NCBI GenBank assembly: GCA_958510875.1
Contig: OY294067.1
Location: forward strand, 138,043,726 to 138,107,725
Direction of reading: 5' to 3'
Length of the DNA: 64,000 nt
Source of the DNA: Endomychus coccineus
Taxonomy: Eukaryota > Arthropoda > Insecta > Coleoptera > Endomychidae
Shown here: one piece after another, positions 21,811 through 33,384 of the stretch
Layout: each line of letters opens with the position of its first letter
Position numbering within the stretch: the first letter of the stretch is position 1
Made by a program: the position numbers and the translations under genes
Notes under the pieces: model-generated
The model's database searches: none
What the model was told of the DNA's origin: nothing
What the model saw: the letters and a program-made list of their open reading frames with translations, nothing else

Positions 21811-23200
21811 TATTTATAATTCATACCTTTATTGAGAATCCTTACTTTATGACAATTAGTGCCTAATACTTTAAGCGCATTACAAAGTTGTGAAAAATCA
21901 AATAAATTAACCTTGAAATCAGAACTTTGCTAATGGACCATTATATACATGTCAAATTTTAAATTTAATGCTTAATTCATAATTTCCAATAAACTCCTAG
22001 CTCAGCGTTGTACAAAAGAACTTCCAACAATTTCAATAATATAGAAATGCCAGAATATCTGGTGATACAGGAAATTAAAACTCATATTCAGATTGTTGTG
22101 TTATCTCATTCAAGACATTACTGTAAAATGGTGATGAGTCATAAAGGTATTTCTAATCATGAACTATATTCCAAACCATCCTGTTTTCTTCCAGATATTT
22201 GAAATAAAGATACAAAAGCAAAAGAGACTTACAAATGCATCCTGCTGAAGTATTTATTCATAAATTACGACTCATAAACTTGTCAAAGTTATAAGTTACT
22301 GAATCTATTATTCAAATATTTATGTACTTCCAGTAGATCTATACTAGCATTTGTTTGTATCATATATGAATCCAGAAAGATGCATAAGTCTGTAGGAAAC
22401 GCACCATTAGCGCAGATACTAGAGTATAATATTTCAGCGTCCTATTCTGCAAAAAGGCTATTGCAAGAGCACTATTGCACCCATCGGAGATCCATCCATC
22501 TGCTTTATTCTTTGAGCGTAATTCTTTTCAAACTGCTTGCAGGAATCATCAGTCAGCGTCACTTCCGGTACAATGGCGGGGGAATGCTTTGTTCCCGCTT
22601 CAGTAACGGATGCAGAGCATTGAAAAGAATTAACGCGGACATTAGCCAAAAGCTCGGCGTCGTTTAATTAATCGGCTAATTGAAAACTTGCGCAATTTTT
22701 ACCAGTCGTTCATAAAATAAAGTGATTTATTCACAATGTTAAGATTATTGATTTTGAAGGTTCCGCAAAAAAAGTTAAGATTGATTGCATAAGAAACTAA
22801 TCCTGAAACTGTGTACCATATATCTGTCAGAGAGTAGCTTGTAATGAAGAGCCACTGTTCATTCGATTCTCATCAGCGCAAGGAAATTTAATTCACATCT
22901 CATTTTATAATCGCTTGAAAAATTTGAATCGAGATTGCGTCATGTTTATTCTGAACTCTATCCTCCATTTCTTTAATCGATAATTATGGAAATGGGATAT
23001 TTCTATGATTTGAACCAATAATAATTCATTACAACCCTATAAATTATATTGTAAAATATGTATCCTATAGGTGAGCTTGTGGTTGATATATTAATAAAAT
23101 TAATTCTGCGCATCGCTCTCATCAGATCGGACAGTCTATGACTTATCTCGAACGTGAAAATTCACCATCATATAATATCTACACTCCTCAATTCTTATAT
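21811..23200. other. Intergenic, with a less AT-rich patch at 22,380-22,680
   Basis: No gene recognised. The patch holds short frames on both strands and the word ATGGCGGGGGAATGC near 22,572; I see no splice or domain evidence that would make it an exon. Confidence 0.35.
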
Positions 23201-23204
23201 TGAA

Positions 23205-23430
23205 CTAAAAATGTGCGTAATAATTGATCCATGGCGGGGCATAGAATCGCATTATTTTCATCAAAGATCTACAGTCCTTTCAAAGTTTTATGCCTCCAAA
23301 AATGTAATACTCTGGCGGGACCATAGCGGTGTAATTGGTAAACACGCTGGACTAGACCAGGAATGAGGGTTCGAATCCCACCTATGGTTCAGTGTTTTAC
23401 TTTTATTCATATTGATAGTCCTATCAATCT
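23205..23430 (+). repeat. tRNA-containing satellite, single plus-strand copy
   Basis: Contains a tRNA-like block at 23,318-23,390: GGACCATAG pairs with CTATGGTTC at its ends, GGTGTAATTGGTAAACAC gives a D-arm/A-box, GGTTCGAATCC gives a T-arm/B-box. The upstream words (TGCGTAATAATTGATC, GGCATAGAATCGCATT) match the arrays at 48.8 kb. Confidence 0.75.
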
Positions 23431-23707
23431 AATCTAATCTGATTCTTTCTATACGTCTTAATGTTTTTACTCGGAATTGTGACAAATTAGGCATTAGATA
23501 CATTAAACTTGCTAGAAAATATACATCGACCAATCTTCCCAATAAAATAAATGATTGAATGGACATAAATATACAAAGAATTTAATGGAAATATATTGTA
23601 AATCATAAAAAAGTGGATTCAGAGAAGTATCATACTCATTTTGACTTGTAAACTCGTAAAATATATTAAGTATTTGATTAGAGAATTTCATGCACATCTA
23701 TTTGATG

Positions 23708-23900
23708 ATTAGCTATATAATACTCTTCCACACACTACGGATCTAATGTCTTCTGTAGTTTTAATTGGATTTTGAAACACAAGTCAGCTGTAGATGAATT
23801 TCAATAATCATAGTCATCTATTCTTCTTTAAATTACATGAAAACACTAACAACAATTTTTGATAAAGATAGAAATGAGCTGTCGTAACGTCAAAAAGTCC
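23708..23900 (+). repeat. Diverged copy of the 15.9-16.1 kb inverted-repeat arm
   Basis: TAGTTTTAATTGGATTTTGA, AACACAAGTCAGCTGTAGA and CGTAACGTCAAAAAG align with the right arm at 15,930-16,100, at clearly lower identity. Confidence 0.75.
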
Positions 23901-23909
23901 TAATAAGTA

Positions 23910-24645
23910 TAAGTTTTCTGCCTAATTGACCACCATTTCGTGAAACTAGATTAAGAGATACAGAATAAAATTTTCTGAATAGTGAAGATAACTTAAGATA
24001 GGATGATGGAGATGAATAAAAGTAAAACATTGAACCAAAGGCGAGATTCGAACTCACATTTCTGGATGTGTATTCCTGCTTGTTTACCAATTACACCACT
24101 TTGGTTCCGTCAGAGTCTTATATATTTGTAAATATAAACCTCTGAAAGGAGGTCATTGATGAACACAATGCGATTCGATGCTCCGCTATAGATCAACTAT
24201 TTACGCAAATTGAGGAGTGTAGGTATGATTATTACTATGGTTGGCAATTACTTATTCAATGACAGTACTGACAGTACTTATTCAATGACAGCATCCCGGT
24301 TCTTGAATATTTCAATAGAACTCACTGAGAAATGTTCTGGGTAAGTATAAACAAGTTTGATGTTTATTTGCCTAATTGGCCATAATTTCGTGAAACTAGA
24401 TTGAGAGATATGGAATAAAATCTTCTGAATTATGAAGATAACTTAAGATAGGATTATGAAGATGAATAAACGTAAAACATTGAATCATAGTTGGAATTCG
24501 AACCCACATTAATTGATGTCTAATCTAGCGGGTTTACCAATTACCAATCTTTGGTCCCTTCAGAGTCTTATATATTTTTGCAAATATAAAACTATAAAAG
24601 GATAGTATTGTATTCATCAATGATCTATTATCCTTTCAGGGGTTC
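23910..24645 (-). repeat. tRNA-containing satellite, two tandem units on minus strand
   Basis: CCTAATTGACCACCATTTCGT at about 23,920 recurs as CCTAATTGGCCATAATTTCGT at about 24,370, a period of roughly 447. The tRNA-like blocks are at 24,032-24,108 and 24,482-24,558 (minus). They are the reverse complement of the plus-strand array at 48,818-50,150. A short internal duplication (TTATTCAATGACAG twice) lies at about 24,250-24,295. Confidence 0.8.
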
Positions 24646-24787
24646 ATATTTACAAAATTAAAGACTCTGACGAATTAGCTATATCAAGTAGCGTAAATTA
24701 GTCCTAGACAAGATTGTAATAAACACTCCAACTCAAAATATTACAACACAAGTTAAATTTAACTCTAAACTAGCCTACAATAATTTT

Positions 24788-24807
24788 TATTATTATTATT
24801 ATTATTA
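24788..24807. repeat. (ATT)n microsatellite
   Basis: Six to seven ATT units in a row. Confidence 0.9.
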
Positions 24808-25129
24808 CGTTTACCAATTGACATTCGAGATTATGAATAACAACCGGTAGATTCAATAAATTTCAAGATATTCGTCATAATAAACAATCATGTTGATTAT
24901 TATTCATAATATTCGGATATTATTTAGAATATCATTCATAATTTTTTTACCTAAACTTGTTCTATTGAGCGTGATATGATTTATATTGAAATAAAATACT
25001 TGCCATATAAGCCAAATGAACGAAATTTGGGCCTTATTCAATAGAAAAACCTAATATATGCCATTTATTGTTTGAATATCATCTCGGGCATGTAAACCTC
25101 TAGACTCCCTCTCCAACTGATTCCACCAA

Positions 25130-25780
25130 TAACACGTATATTGTTAGTCTCCAAATGGCTCAAGGTCGCGGGTTAATCTGGGTTAATGTGGTGTTCGCCA
25201 TTGACTGTAATACTCCGGCCGGTATAATGTTTGAAGGCGTACGGTCCGATGAGTCCTGCAGCCCATAGAACACACCAAACAGTTCAGTTTGTATGGCTTT
25301 TGAAGAATCCTTTAGAGATTATACTTACTTTGCTTGTTGACGGAGCTATCGATCCAAGAATGAACAAAAGATTACAATGAAACTATTTGTTAACTTGCAT
25401 TCAACCAGGTCTTTTGGTGTAAAACCAAGATCTTTGCGTAAAATTTTCTATAAAGTGTCTGAATAGGAGTCCAATAGTTGCAAACAGTGCCCAGCTTAAG
25501 AGATTCGGTCTTCTCCCAGACTTTGCTCATCATTGGAGATATATTCTTCAATACGCATAATTTTTCATCTCTCTGGGTGAGTTATATTAAGTCGCATAAA
25601 TTAGAAGCGAAATCAATGCAGGGTTTGCCGAATTATTTGATAAGATGGACAATTATGTTGTAAAATGTTCGCAGCGATCTGTGAGTTTCACGAACAAAAC
25701 CATGATTTTCATAATAAACTGTACTGTCAGTGTTTGCAATCATTGTTCTGACGTTGATATTTACATGAGGAAATTTCAAA
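25130..25780 (-). pseudogene. Mariner-like transposase fragment
   Basis: On the minus strand, in several frames: YYENHGFVRETHRSLRTF (about 25,710-25,660) matches the first helix-turn-helix of this transposase group, ILRKDLGFTPKDL-type residues follow near 25,440, and VWCVLWAAGLIGPY with TVNGEHH lie near 25,285-25,200, the region between the first and second catalytic Asp. Many frameshifts. No terminal inverted repeats located. It differs from the 58-61 kb element, which belongs to the same broad superfamily. Confidence 0.6.
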
Positions 25781-25869
25781 CTGGATAAAAGTAACCTTCG
25801 AAATTTGTCACATGTCTGTGATGTCTCGATTAGAAATTCTATCACTCCAAAAAACATCACATAAATCTG

Positions 25870-27375
25870 GAATTGACTTGACTGACATCTACAGAAACTG
25901 TGAATAATCCTATGAACTCAGTGGATTTAGTATCATTGGATATACTTATGACCAAAGAAACTTATCACAAATATGAATAATACAAACAAAAACGATGCTT
26001 CTAAGGATTGACAGAAGCTTCGATTCGACAAGTCTCACCGGAATTCCGAGGCGATGTCAAACACATTCACTGCGATCTATTCATAGCCAGTTTCTATAGT
26101 ATGGAATTGTATAATTACCTAGATGTGCTAGTATACTAGCATATCTAGGTAATTATACTATAAAATAACAACTTTCATAGCATACTAACATAACAGTTTC
26201 GATACAGGCTCCTGGAGCTTTGCCCGATTTTCTGCAATTTTCAAATGTTTCTTCCAAATTAACATACACCACCGAAAATCTATTATCAATGCGGGGATAG
26301 TTGCAATCACAAAAGTTTTCATAATAATAATAGAAGAGGAAGTTACGAATTAATGGTCGCTAAGACTTGAGAAGAAATAATTAGGCAGCAACATATATTC
26401 AACTGAATTTACATACCGTTGGGACTACACGCAGAAACTCATGTAGCTTTACCTGACGAACATTCTTTTATAAATCTGGGAGTAGATAGTTTGAAATTTG
26501 AGCTAGCGCACAATTGAAATGGTTATCGTCTTTGCTTCCTGCAGTAAAGTAAAATAAAAGCGTGGACCATGCGAGAAGTTTCGTATCAGCAAAACTTAAG
26601 TCTGATATATTGGTACTTTAGTCGCATTTTATCAAATATAACGTTTCATTATATTTCTATTCTGACCGAAAACTACATTCATTTATTATGAAGTTTAAGA
26701 TCTTCCTATATTTCTACACTTTAACGGATTTATATTATTGGTAGAATATATATGATTTATTATTTCCGATAAATAATAAACCACTTCAAAATAGTATGAA
26801 TGGTTCTTCGATCTGAAAGTAGAACAACTCCGTCGCAATATTTTCATCCCACCTTACTAATCTGTATACTTCCATGTATTAATTGGGTATAGCATCTAAG
26901 TAATTATAAATACAGATTCACTCTAATATGAGCTTAATAAATGAACTTTGATCAATTGATCAAGTGAGGTCTCTCAACTTTGCTAGCAAAATAAGTTTCG
27001 GAAACATGTTTTAAAATTCAGGCAATTGTTTTGACACTTTTTTGACGCTTGTTTGACACTTGATTCAGTCAGAGAGTCACATCCTTTGAAATTGAATCAC
27101 GTCCAGTGATATCGAGTGACTTGCTTCGACATGTGTAAGAAATGCTTAAAAGGATGAACTCAATTCGAAGCATATATTTACTGATCACGTAAGTACCGAC
27201 ATATCACTTGAGAAATTCAAAGAGAAATGTAGCGTATGTGGGAAAGGTGAATATAGATTCCTCATGATAAAAAAAGATAGTGTTATGAAGGAAGGGCTTG
27301 CTGCAAAGGTTTTGATAGTTATATATACATGTTATGTATCTAAACTTTCATTTAAAACACATAAACTACTGTGCA
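25870..27375. other. Intergenic, no gene recognised apart from the palindrome
   Basis: AT-rich with short frames only. If the Polinton has a left terminal repeat it could lie here, but I found no matching right repeat. Confidence 0.35.
26110..26157. repeat. 48-bp palindrome
   Basis: TATAATTACCTAGATGTGC... is followed directly by its reverse complement, with one mismatch and almost no spacer. It could extrude a cruciform or be a tiny MITE end pair. Confidence 0.9.
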
Positions 27376-27379
27376 TTGA

Positions 27380-28140
27380 CGAGTCTAACAAGTTAAAAGC
27401 AAAACAACAATTAAAGAAAAAAGTTTGAGAGTTAGCAAACGTCGTGAGGAAAAAACACATGGCTGTGAAATTGGTTAAAGCTGAAGATGATGCAATTATA
27501 GATAATATATATGACGTATGTAAACATCTGGAGGAAATTGCAAAACGTGCAGAAATTATCAAACTAAATTCTTTGGCTAAGCCTAAAAATGTTGTTTCTA
27601 CTGCAAAAAAAAATGGTGAGCTTGATAATCCTAACTATTGTTACTGTAGGAGAAGAATTTGTTTGTTATCCCCCAAATACTGAAGAGGAAGCTTACTTCG
27701 AACGTACCATCGACTAGATAGTGAATAATTCAGATAATTTAGGGGCTACAGAAGAGTTTTTGCAAAAATACTTCCCATTAGCATGATGTCAAGAGATACG
27801 ATGAAAAAATAGGTTTGCAATGTAATTCAACTTTAGAGAAATGGTTCATGGGAATTCAACTTATAAAAATTTATAATGAGGGTAATATGATTGTCAAGGG
27901 TACCCCGTTCAAAGGTACCAAAGGATTGTATAATTTGATATTTTACATGATAAAACCTGAGTATTCTGGAAATTAATACATCAAAATATGTGATATGCTT
28001 GAAGATAAAAAGAAACTGATCGAATAGGTTTATTGGGATGACGTGAATAGAACTGTAGATAGACTAAGCCTTCTTATTGTATCCTCGTAGGCTGGTAACA
28101 ATAACCATCACAACGAGATAATGTCGGTAATGAAAGGCTA
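27380..28140 (+). pseudogene. Polinton DUF8207-type protein, broken
   Basis: The N-terminal part has a charged helix, VRKKHMAVKLVKAEDDAI (27,446-27,500). The C-terminal part has GTKGLYNLIFYMIKPEY (27,920-27,965) and VYWDDVNRTVDRLSLLIVSS (28,028-28,090), then AGNNNHHNEIMSV. These words, a GT-GLY-LLF box and a W-D-D-P-N/VDRL box ending in NNEI, are what I know from proteins annotated DUF8207 in arthropod Polintons. Function is unknown. Several stops break it. The C-terminus runs up to the BEL 5' LTR at 28,189. Confidence 0.55.
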
Positions 28141-28188
28141 ATGTAATTGAGCAAAAACAATATGTGAAAACAAATTCATCACAACTAT

Positions 28189-28411
28189 TGTTGGTGCTAT
28201 CTACGCTTCTGTGCAACATTTCAAGTTTGACAACGTCGCTAGTCTAACTAGAGGATGAGGAAGCATCATGGCGGCAACTAGCATAACGAACAGTCTGCGT
28301 TTGTTTACCACATTATATATTTACTTTTGTACCAGTTCAAATCAGTTGTAAATTGTAAGTAAACCTGTTTAAATATTCAACAATTTCTATTCAATGCTGT
28401 CATACTCAACA
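28189..28411 (+). repeat. BEL 5' LTR
   Basis: Begins TGTTGGTGCTATCTAC, ends ATACTCAACA. It carries about 18 extra bases (near AGAGGATGAGGAAGCATC) absent from the 3' LTR, and several substitutions, which argues for an old insertion. Confidence 0.85.
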
Positions 28412-28522
28412 AGTGGACCTTACGAGCCTCATAGAGACAATAAAAGCCAAGAAAACTAGTGTTGGGCATATAAGCAATATCGGCGCGCATACAGTCGCTG
28501 AAGTCAAACGCAGCAGTGTACC

Positions 28523-28745
28523 CATCGACATATACATATGGACTGCGCGTGGCCATGATAAGCGCGGCTAGTTCAGGCGAGAGAGAGGGAAAACGAAGAG
28601 GCCGGCTCTATCGCGTTTCTATTGGCCGCTGCGTACTGTAGCTAGTATGTTTACGTCCCGAGCCGGCCTTTTCGTTTTCCCTCTCTCTCGCCTGCACTAG
28701 CCGCGCTTATCATTGCCACGCACAGTCCATATGTATATGTCGATG
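28523..28745. mobile_element. 223-bp MITE with 8-bp target duplication
   Basis: Begins CATCGACATATACATATGG and ends with its reverse complement; the arms pair over about 95 bases around a GC-richer centre. It is flanked on both sides by AGTGTACC (28,515-28,522 and 28,746-28,753). An 8-bp duplication suggests mobilisation by a hAT-type transposase. It sits between the BEL 5' LTR and gag. Confidence 0.85.
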
Positions 28746-28963
28746 AGTGTACCATATCAACAGAAGCAGCCTTTCGACACTGATTGCAACGATACAAGCA
28801 AGTTATTTGTTACAAGAATGAAGCCAACAAGGAAATCAGTGAACTTATCCTTTCATAAAATTTTTCCATAATTGTCTTTCCTTTAAACAAAGGATATTCC
28901 CTCTATTCAACTACTATATCTATCTATTTGTGCTATCGTTCTATATTTTTATTTGATTGAGCA

Positions 28964-30310
28964 ATGACAGGCGAAACTTTAAATCGGAAAAGAGGAGGTA
29001 TAAAAGCCACCCTCACAAATTTAAAGAAATGCATTGGAAATTTACTAGCAAGGGAAAATGTTAACGATGATAACATTATTGAGGTACAGGATAAACTTAC
29101 AAAATTGGAGAGGTCTCCGAATGAATTCGATGAGATACAGACTGAAACCGAAGCTAAAGTTGAAACAAAGGATGTTGAGCTGCAATACGAAGAACGAGTT
29201 ACAATTGAGAATGTCTTCCATCCTTGGATGGCAACGGTCAAGTTAATAATTCAGAAATTCAAAATAAACATATACCTGCAACATCCAATGCTGTGAATAT
29301 AGTCTCAACTCCAGTAGAAAAACAGAAGGTTATGCAATTGGCTACTATATCGCTCCCAGCATTTAGGGGAAACTATGACAAGTGGCTTTAGTTTCGTAAT
29401 ACCTACCAGTCACTAATTCATGAATGCGATAGTTTAAAATGAATACAAAAATACCATTATCTTTAGATCTGCACTAGAAGGTGAAGCCGCCCAAGTCATT
29501 GCTTCTATACCATTTAGCGCATCCGAATATCATAATGCATGGCAAAATCTTTGTGGAAGATTTGACAGTGATAAAATGGTAATTTGAAATCATATTAAAG
29601 CTGTTGTTGAGCTAGAACCAATTCAAAGAGAATCTGCGGCGCTACTTCGACATCTGGAGGAAAATGTTTCAAAATATATGCGTTCTTTACAGTAGTTAGT
29701 TCATTGCGTAGTCAATTAGGACAACCTTTCGATTTTTCTCATAACTAATAATCAATTAGACAATCATACCCATAAACAATGGGGAAGCTTAGAAAATAAA
29801 CACTCCAAGCTCTTAGACTTGGAGGAATTTAAAATTTTTTTTTAAAAAAAGAGCTAATTATTTAGAAACGCTAGAACATTACAAAAGAGACAAAGGAAAA
29901 CAAATTCAAATCAAACCAGTTTTAAAAAAATTAGAAACGCCTAGTAGGCAACATCCTCATAAATCCTTTTTCGTTACAAATTATCCTTGTAATTATTGTA
30001 AAAAGGATCATTCAATTCACTCTTGCGCAGAATTTCTGAGTTTAAGTGCGCGTCAGAGATTTTGCTTTGCCAAAAAAGCCAATTTGTGTCACAACTGTCC
30101 CTCACACAGTCAAGCCGTGCAAACTAGGTCCATGCAAGGAATGCAAATCACTTCACAATACTCTTTTGGATTTTGATGAACACAATTCTAGAAGACCAAG
30201 TGAAGCTGTTCTTGCTTGTAGCAGTGGTCTTATCAATATTGCACAGGGGCAATTTTATCTTGTCCACAGCTATAGTCAAAGTTTCCTCATGAAATGGTTT
30301 GGCTCTTAAT
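28964..30310 (+). pseudogene. BEL Gag with DUF1759 and zinc knuckles, broken
   Basis: The start ATG at 28,964 leads a 110-codon frame with a KRGGIKATLTNLKK helix typical of Pao Gag N-termini and a long acidic coiled-coil segment. A frameshift leads to LPAFRGNYDKWL (about 29,355) and then SALEGEAAQVIASIPF and YHNAWQNLCGRFDSDKMV (29,470-29,580), the DUF1759 core. Near 29,985 CNYCKKDHSIHSC and CHNC give the Cys/His knuckles. A further frame (30,046-30,309) overlaps. Gag packages the element RNA. At least four lesions. Confidence 0.8.
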
Positions 30311-31100
30311 GCACTTATGCTTTCAGATTCAGGTTCTCAAAGCTCATTTATTACAGCGGAACTTTGTTCTAGGTTAGGTCTAGATAAGAAAAAAACCAAT
30401 GTTTCTATCACAGGTATCTCTAATTTGCTATCTACCCAGTATTCAAAACAAATGTGAAGTTCAAATTCAGTCAATAATTAGTCCATTTAAACTCTGCTTT
30501 ATTTTGGATCAAATAACTAGCACTTTGCCTAGTTTCAATGTCGATATTTCTAGTTTCAATATACCTTCTAGCATTCAACTAGCAGATCCAAATTTCTATA
30601 AGCCTGGTTCAATACAAATTCTAGTGGGTGCTGAGCTATTCTGGTCACTGATTTACTCGGGATCACAATCTTGTGGTAAGAGCAAACCAATTTTATCCGT
30701 ATCCGGTAGATGCGGGACTCCTTCTTCTCAAATTAACTCTGTTTGCAATTTGAGTGTTCAAGAGTCTCAAAACCTAAATACTACTTTATCCGAATTTTGG
30801 GAATTAGAGGAATGTGATGTCGTAAAACCATACTCTAGGGAAGAATCCGCTTGCGAGCAAATTTTCTTGGATACAACCACAAGGGATAACGAGGGTCGTT
30901 TCATCGTAACTATGCCTCTTGGAAAACCTCCTCAGTGCTTAGGAACTTCAATGAATAGTGCTAAAAAAGCATTATATTCTCTAGAGCGTAGACTTAGTAA
31001 GAACGAGTCTCTGAGCGAACTATATGTGGACTTCATGAGTGAATATCTAGCACTCAACAATATGTCTGAAGGTAAAAACTCTTCTAACTCTTCTTAGGTC
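30310..31100 (+). pseudogene. BEL protease and protease-RT linker
   Basis: LSDSGSQSSFI at about 30,320-30,350 is the aspartic protease site of Pao elements (DSG instead of DTG). After a frameshift, a 232-codon frame (30,399-31,097) holds PGSIQILVGAELFW, the conserved box that closes the protease-like DUF1758 region, and FWELEECDVVKPYS plus RFIVTMPLGKP, which open the BEL RT. Confidence 0.8.
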
Positions 31101-31109
31101 AATTATTTC

Positions 31110-31920
31110 ATGACTCATCATGGAGTTCTTCGTGAAGATAGGTTAACTAGCAAACTTAGAGTTGTTTTCAATTGCTCGGGTCTCACAAGTACAAGTTCAA
31201 ACAATATTCAACGGGTCGGTCCTGACGATTTTTTTGTTTTTGCCGATGTTGCCAAGATGTACCCTATGGTTCTCATGGCTACAGAACATCGAAATCTACA
31301 AAAAATATTTTGGCGCGAAAATTCCACTGAGGAATTAAAAGCATACGTGTTGAATACTGTCACGTACGGCCTTAAAGCTTCCTAGCTATTCGTTGCCTTT
31401 TCGCGTTATCAGGAGAGTGAAACGAGGCAAATCCAGTTGTGTCCAATTTAATCAAGCACGATATGTATGTTGACGATCTGTTAACAGGTGCAAGTACTAT
31501 AGAACAAGCTCAATCGATTTGCAAGGAAATATCTCCAATTTTGAAAAAGAGTTGCTTCAATCTAAGAAAGTGGAAGTTCAATGAACCTGAGATTCTAGAA
31601 AGCCTTGCGGGTGATTCCAGTGGCGAAATTTTCGAATTTGTTCCTGAGGAGAAATCTAAAACGCTGGGTCTAACTTGCTAGTTTCCAATTTCCGTTTCAT
31701 AGATTTCTAGTTTTTCTCGAATGCAGCGAGTTATGGCTTATATTTCAAGGTTTAGTCAGAATTGTTTAAAACCTCGAACTGAGAGGCAATCTAGCAGTTT
31801 AACCCTGGAAGAATTAAACCAGGCTACTATTCATATGGTTAAGATAGTCCAGCAGAATTCTTTTTCCGAGGAGTATCAAAATTTACCACGTAAAATACCA
31901 TTAGGAAAACAAAGCTAGTT
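31110..31920 (+). pseudogene. BEL reverse transcriptase and RNase H region, broken
   Basis: THHGVLREDRLTSKLRVVFN, then FADVAKMYPMVLMATEHRN (31,240-31,300, first catalytic Asp) and LNTVTYGLKAS. The YVDD box is at 31,466-31,477 in the next frame (MYVDDLLTGASTIEQAQ). Sequence between SNNIQRVGP and DDFF is shorter than in relatives, so there is an internal deletion near 31,215. The RNase H part is almost entirely gone; integrase-linker words begin at about 31,720. Confidence 0.8.
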
Positions 31921-31924
31921 ACAA

Positions 31925-33150
31925 ATGCTTAATTCATTTCTTGACAACCAGCAAATTATACGAGTAGGAGGACGTCTACGAAATTCAGACTATCCTCTAG
32001 AGAGAAAACACCCTATAATTTCACCGTCTAGACATTTCTTTACAAAATTACTGTTTCAATATCTTCATAAAGTTATGTTGCACTGTGGTCCTCAGCTACT
32101 ACTATATACCATACGTCAACTATATTGACCGATAGACGGTTGTAATCTTGCTAGATTCACAGTTAAAAATTGTGTTTGATGTTTTAGGTTTGATCCGCAA
32201 TTTGTACAACCTGTTATGGGTGATCTACCTCGCGATAGGGTCATGCCTTACAGTCCTTTTAGTATTTCTGGTTTCGATTATCCTGGACCATTTCTAATAA
32301 GTGATAGAAAGGATCGCGGTAATAGAATTTCTAAATGCTGGGTCGGCTTATTCATATGTCTTTCCACAAAATGCATTCATTTAGAGTTAATATCAAGTTT
32401 GTCAACCGATGCATTCATGCAAACTCTGCGTCGATTTGCTTCTAGAAGGAGAAAACCCTCCAAGATATTTTCCTATAATGGGACTAATTTTGTCGGTGCC
32501 CAAAAAGATTTGTTTAATTTCCTAAAATCTAGTAGCAATGGTCTTACTTCTACCTCAATAACGGAGAACATTGATTGGCAGTTTATACCACCCTATAGTC
32601 CACATTTTGAGGGAGGCTGGTATAAGAAGTATAAGACATCATTCAAAACGAGTCCTAGCAAATGCGCACCTTACATTTGAGGAGTTTGCAACAACGCTAC
32701 CACAGGTAGAGGCTGTAGTTAATTCTCGTCCTTCGTGTCCACTTTCGTCAGATCCCAATGCCTTTCTCTCCCTCTCTGCTGCTCACTTCCTAATCGGAAG
32801 ACTATTAGTAACCATACCAAATGAAAACGTGATGAATTTGAAGATGAATCGGCTAGATCGCTTTCAACTAGTGCAACGTCTCAGTCAGCATTTTTGCCAA
32901 CGTTGGCAGCCCGACTATTTAACAGAACTACAAACTAGGTCAAAATGGCGGGATTCAAGAAACGAACTCAAACTAGATTCCTAAGTTTTGATAAAGGCAG
33001 ATCAAACCAGACCAACCGATTGGAAACTAGGTCGTGTTACCCAACTTATACGAGGTCCACATGGTATTGTTCGCATAGCTCTCGTTAAAATAACTAATGG
33101 AGAAATTAAGAGAGGTTGTAATCGTTTGGCTCCTCTCCCAGTTGATGTTT
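31925..33150 (+). pseudogene. BEL integrase, catalytic Asp changed
   Basis: HPIISPSRHFFTKLLFQYLH with HCGPQ (31,995-32,095) is the zinc-binding N-terminus. The core has SGFDYPGPF (first Asp, about 32,275) and SYNGTNFVGA (32,471-32,500): the second catalytic Asp is Tyr at codon 32,474-32,476. PPYSPHFEGGW holds the region of the third acidic residue. A frameshift near 32,610 leads to LPQVEAVVNSRP, AAHFLIGR and RWQPDYL, all typical of BEL integrases, and DWKLGRVTQLIRGPHG ends the protein before the polypurine tract. Confidence 0.85.
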
Positions 33151-33169
33151 GAAGTTCCCCAGTGATTTC

Positions 33170-33182
33170 GAGGCCGGGGGCA
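33170..33182 (+). promoter_or_regulatory. BEL polypurine tract
   Basis: GAGGCCGGGGGCA ends exactly at the 3' LTR start, as expected for plus-strand priming. Confidence 0.7.
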
Positions 33183-33375
33183 TGCTGGCGCTATCTACTC
33201 TTCTGTGCAACATTTCAAGTTTGATAACGTTACTAGTCTAACATGGCGGCAACTAGCATAACGAACAGTCTGCGTTTGTTTACTACATAATATATTTGCT
33301 TTTGTACCAGTTCAAATTAGTTGTAAATTGTGAATAAACCTGTTCAATTTCCATTTAATGCTGTTATACTCAACA
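33183..33375 (+). repeat. BEL 3' LTR
   Basis: Begins TGCTGGCGCTATCTAC and ends ATACTCAACA; pairs with the 5' LTR over its length. 193 bp against 223 bp. Confidence 0.85.
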
Positions 33376-33384
33376 GTTATAAGG

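Larger units (their letters stand above)
28189..33375 (+). mobile_element. BEL/Pao LTR retrotransposon, full length but decayed
   Basis: Two LTRs in direct orientation (28,189-28,411 and 33,183-33,375) flank Gag with DUF1759, a protease with DSGSQ, RT with YVDD, and an integrase of BEL type. The order protease-RT-integrase and the LTR start TG..., end ...CA fit BEL. The flanks ACTAT and GTTAT are only partly alike, so the target duplication is not clean. It lies inside the Polinton. Confidence 0.9.

Noticed and set aside
22380..22680. CpG-island promoter or first exon
   Set aside because: Only mildly less AT-rich than its surroundings, short frames on both strands, and no splice or promoter elements I could defend.
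23318..23390. Functional tRNA gene
   Set aside because: A and B boxes and end pairing are present, but the anticodon stem is defective, no T-run terminator follows closely, and the block recurs inside a repeat unit at several places. It is tRNA-derived repeat DNA.
27380..28140. Host gene or exon
   Set aside because: Open stretches look coding, but the boxes match Polinton DUF8207-type proteins and several stops interrupt it.
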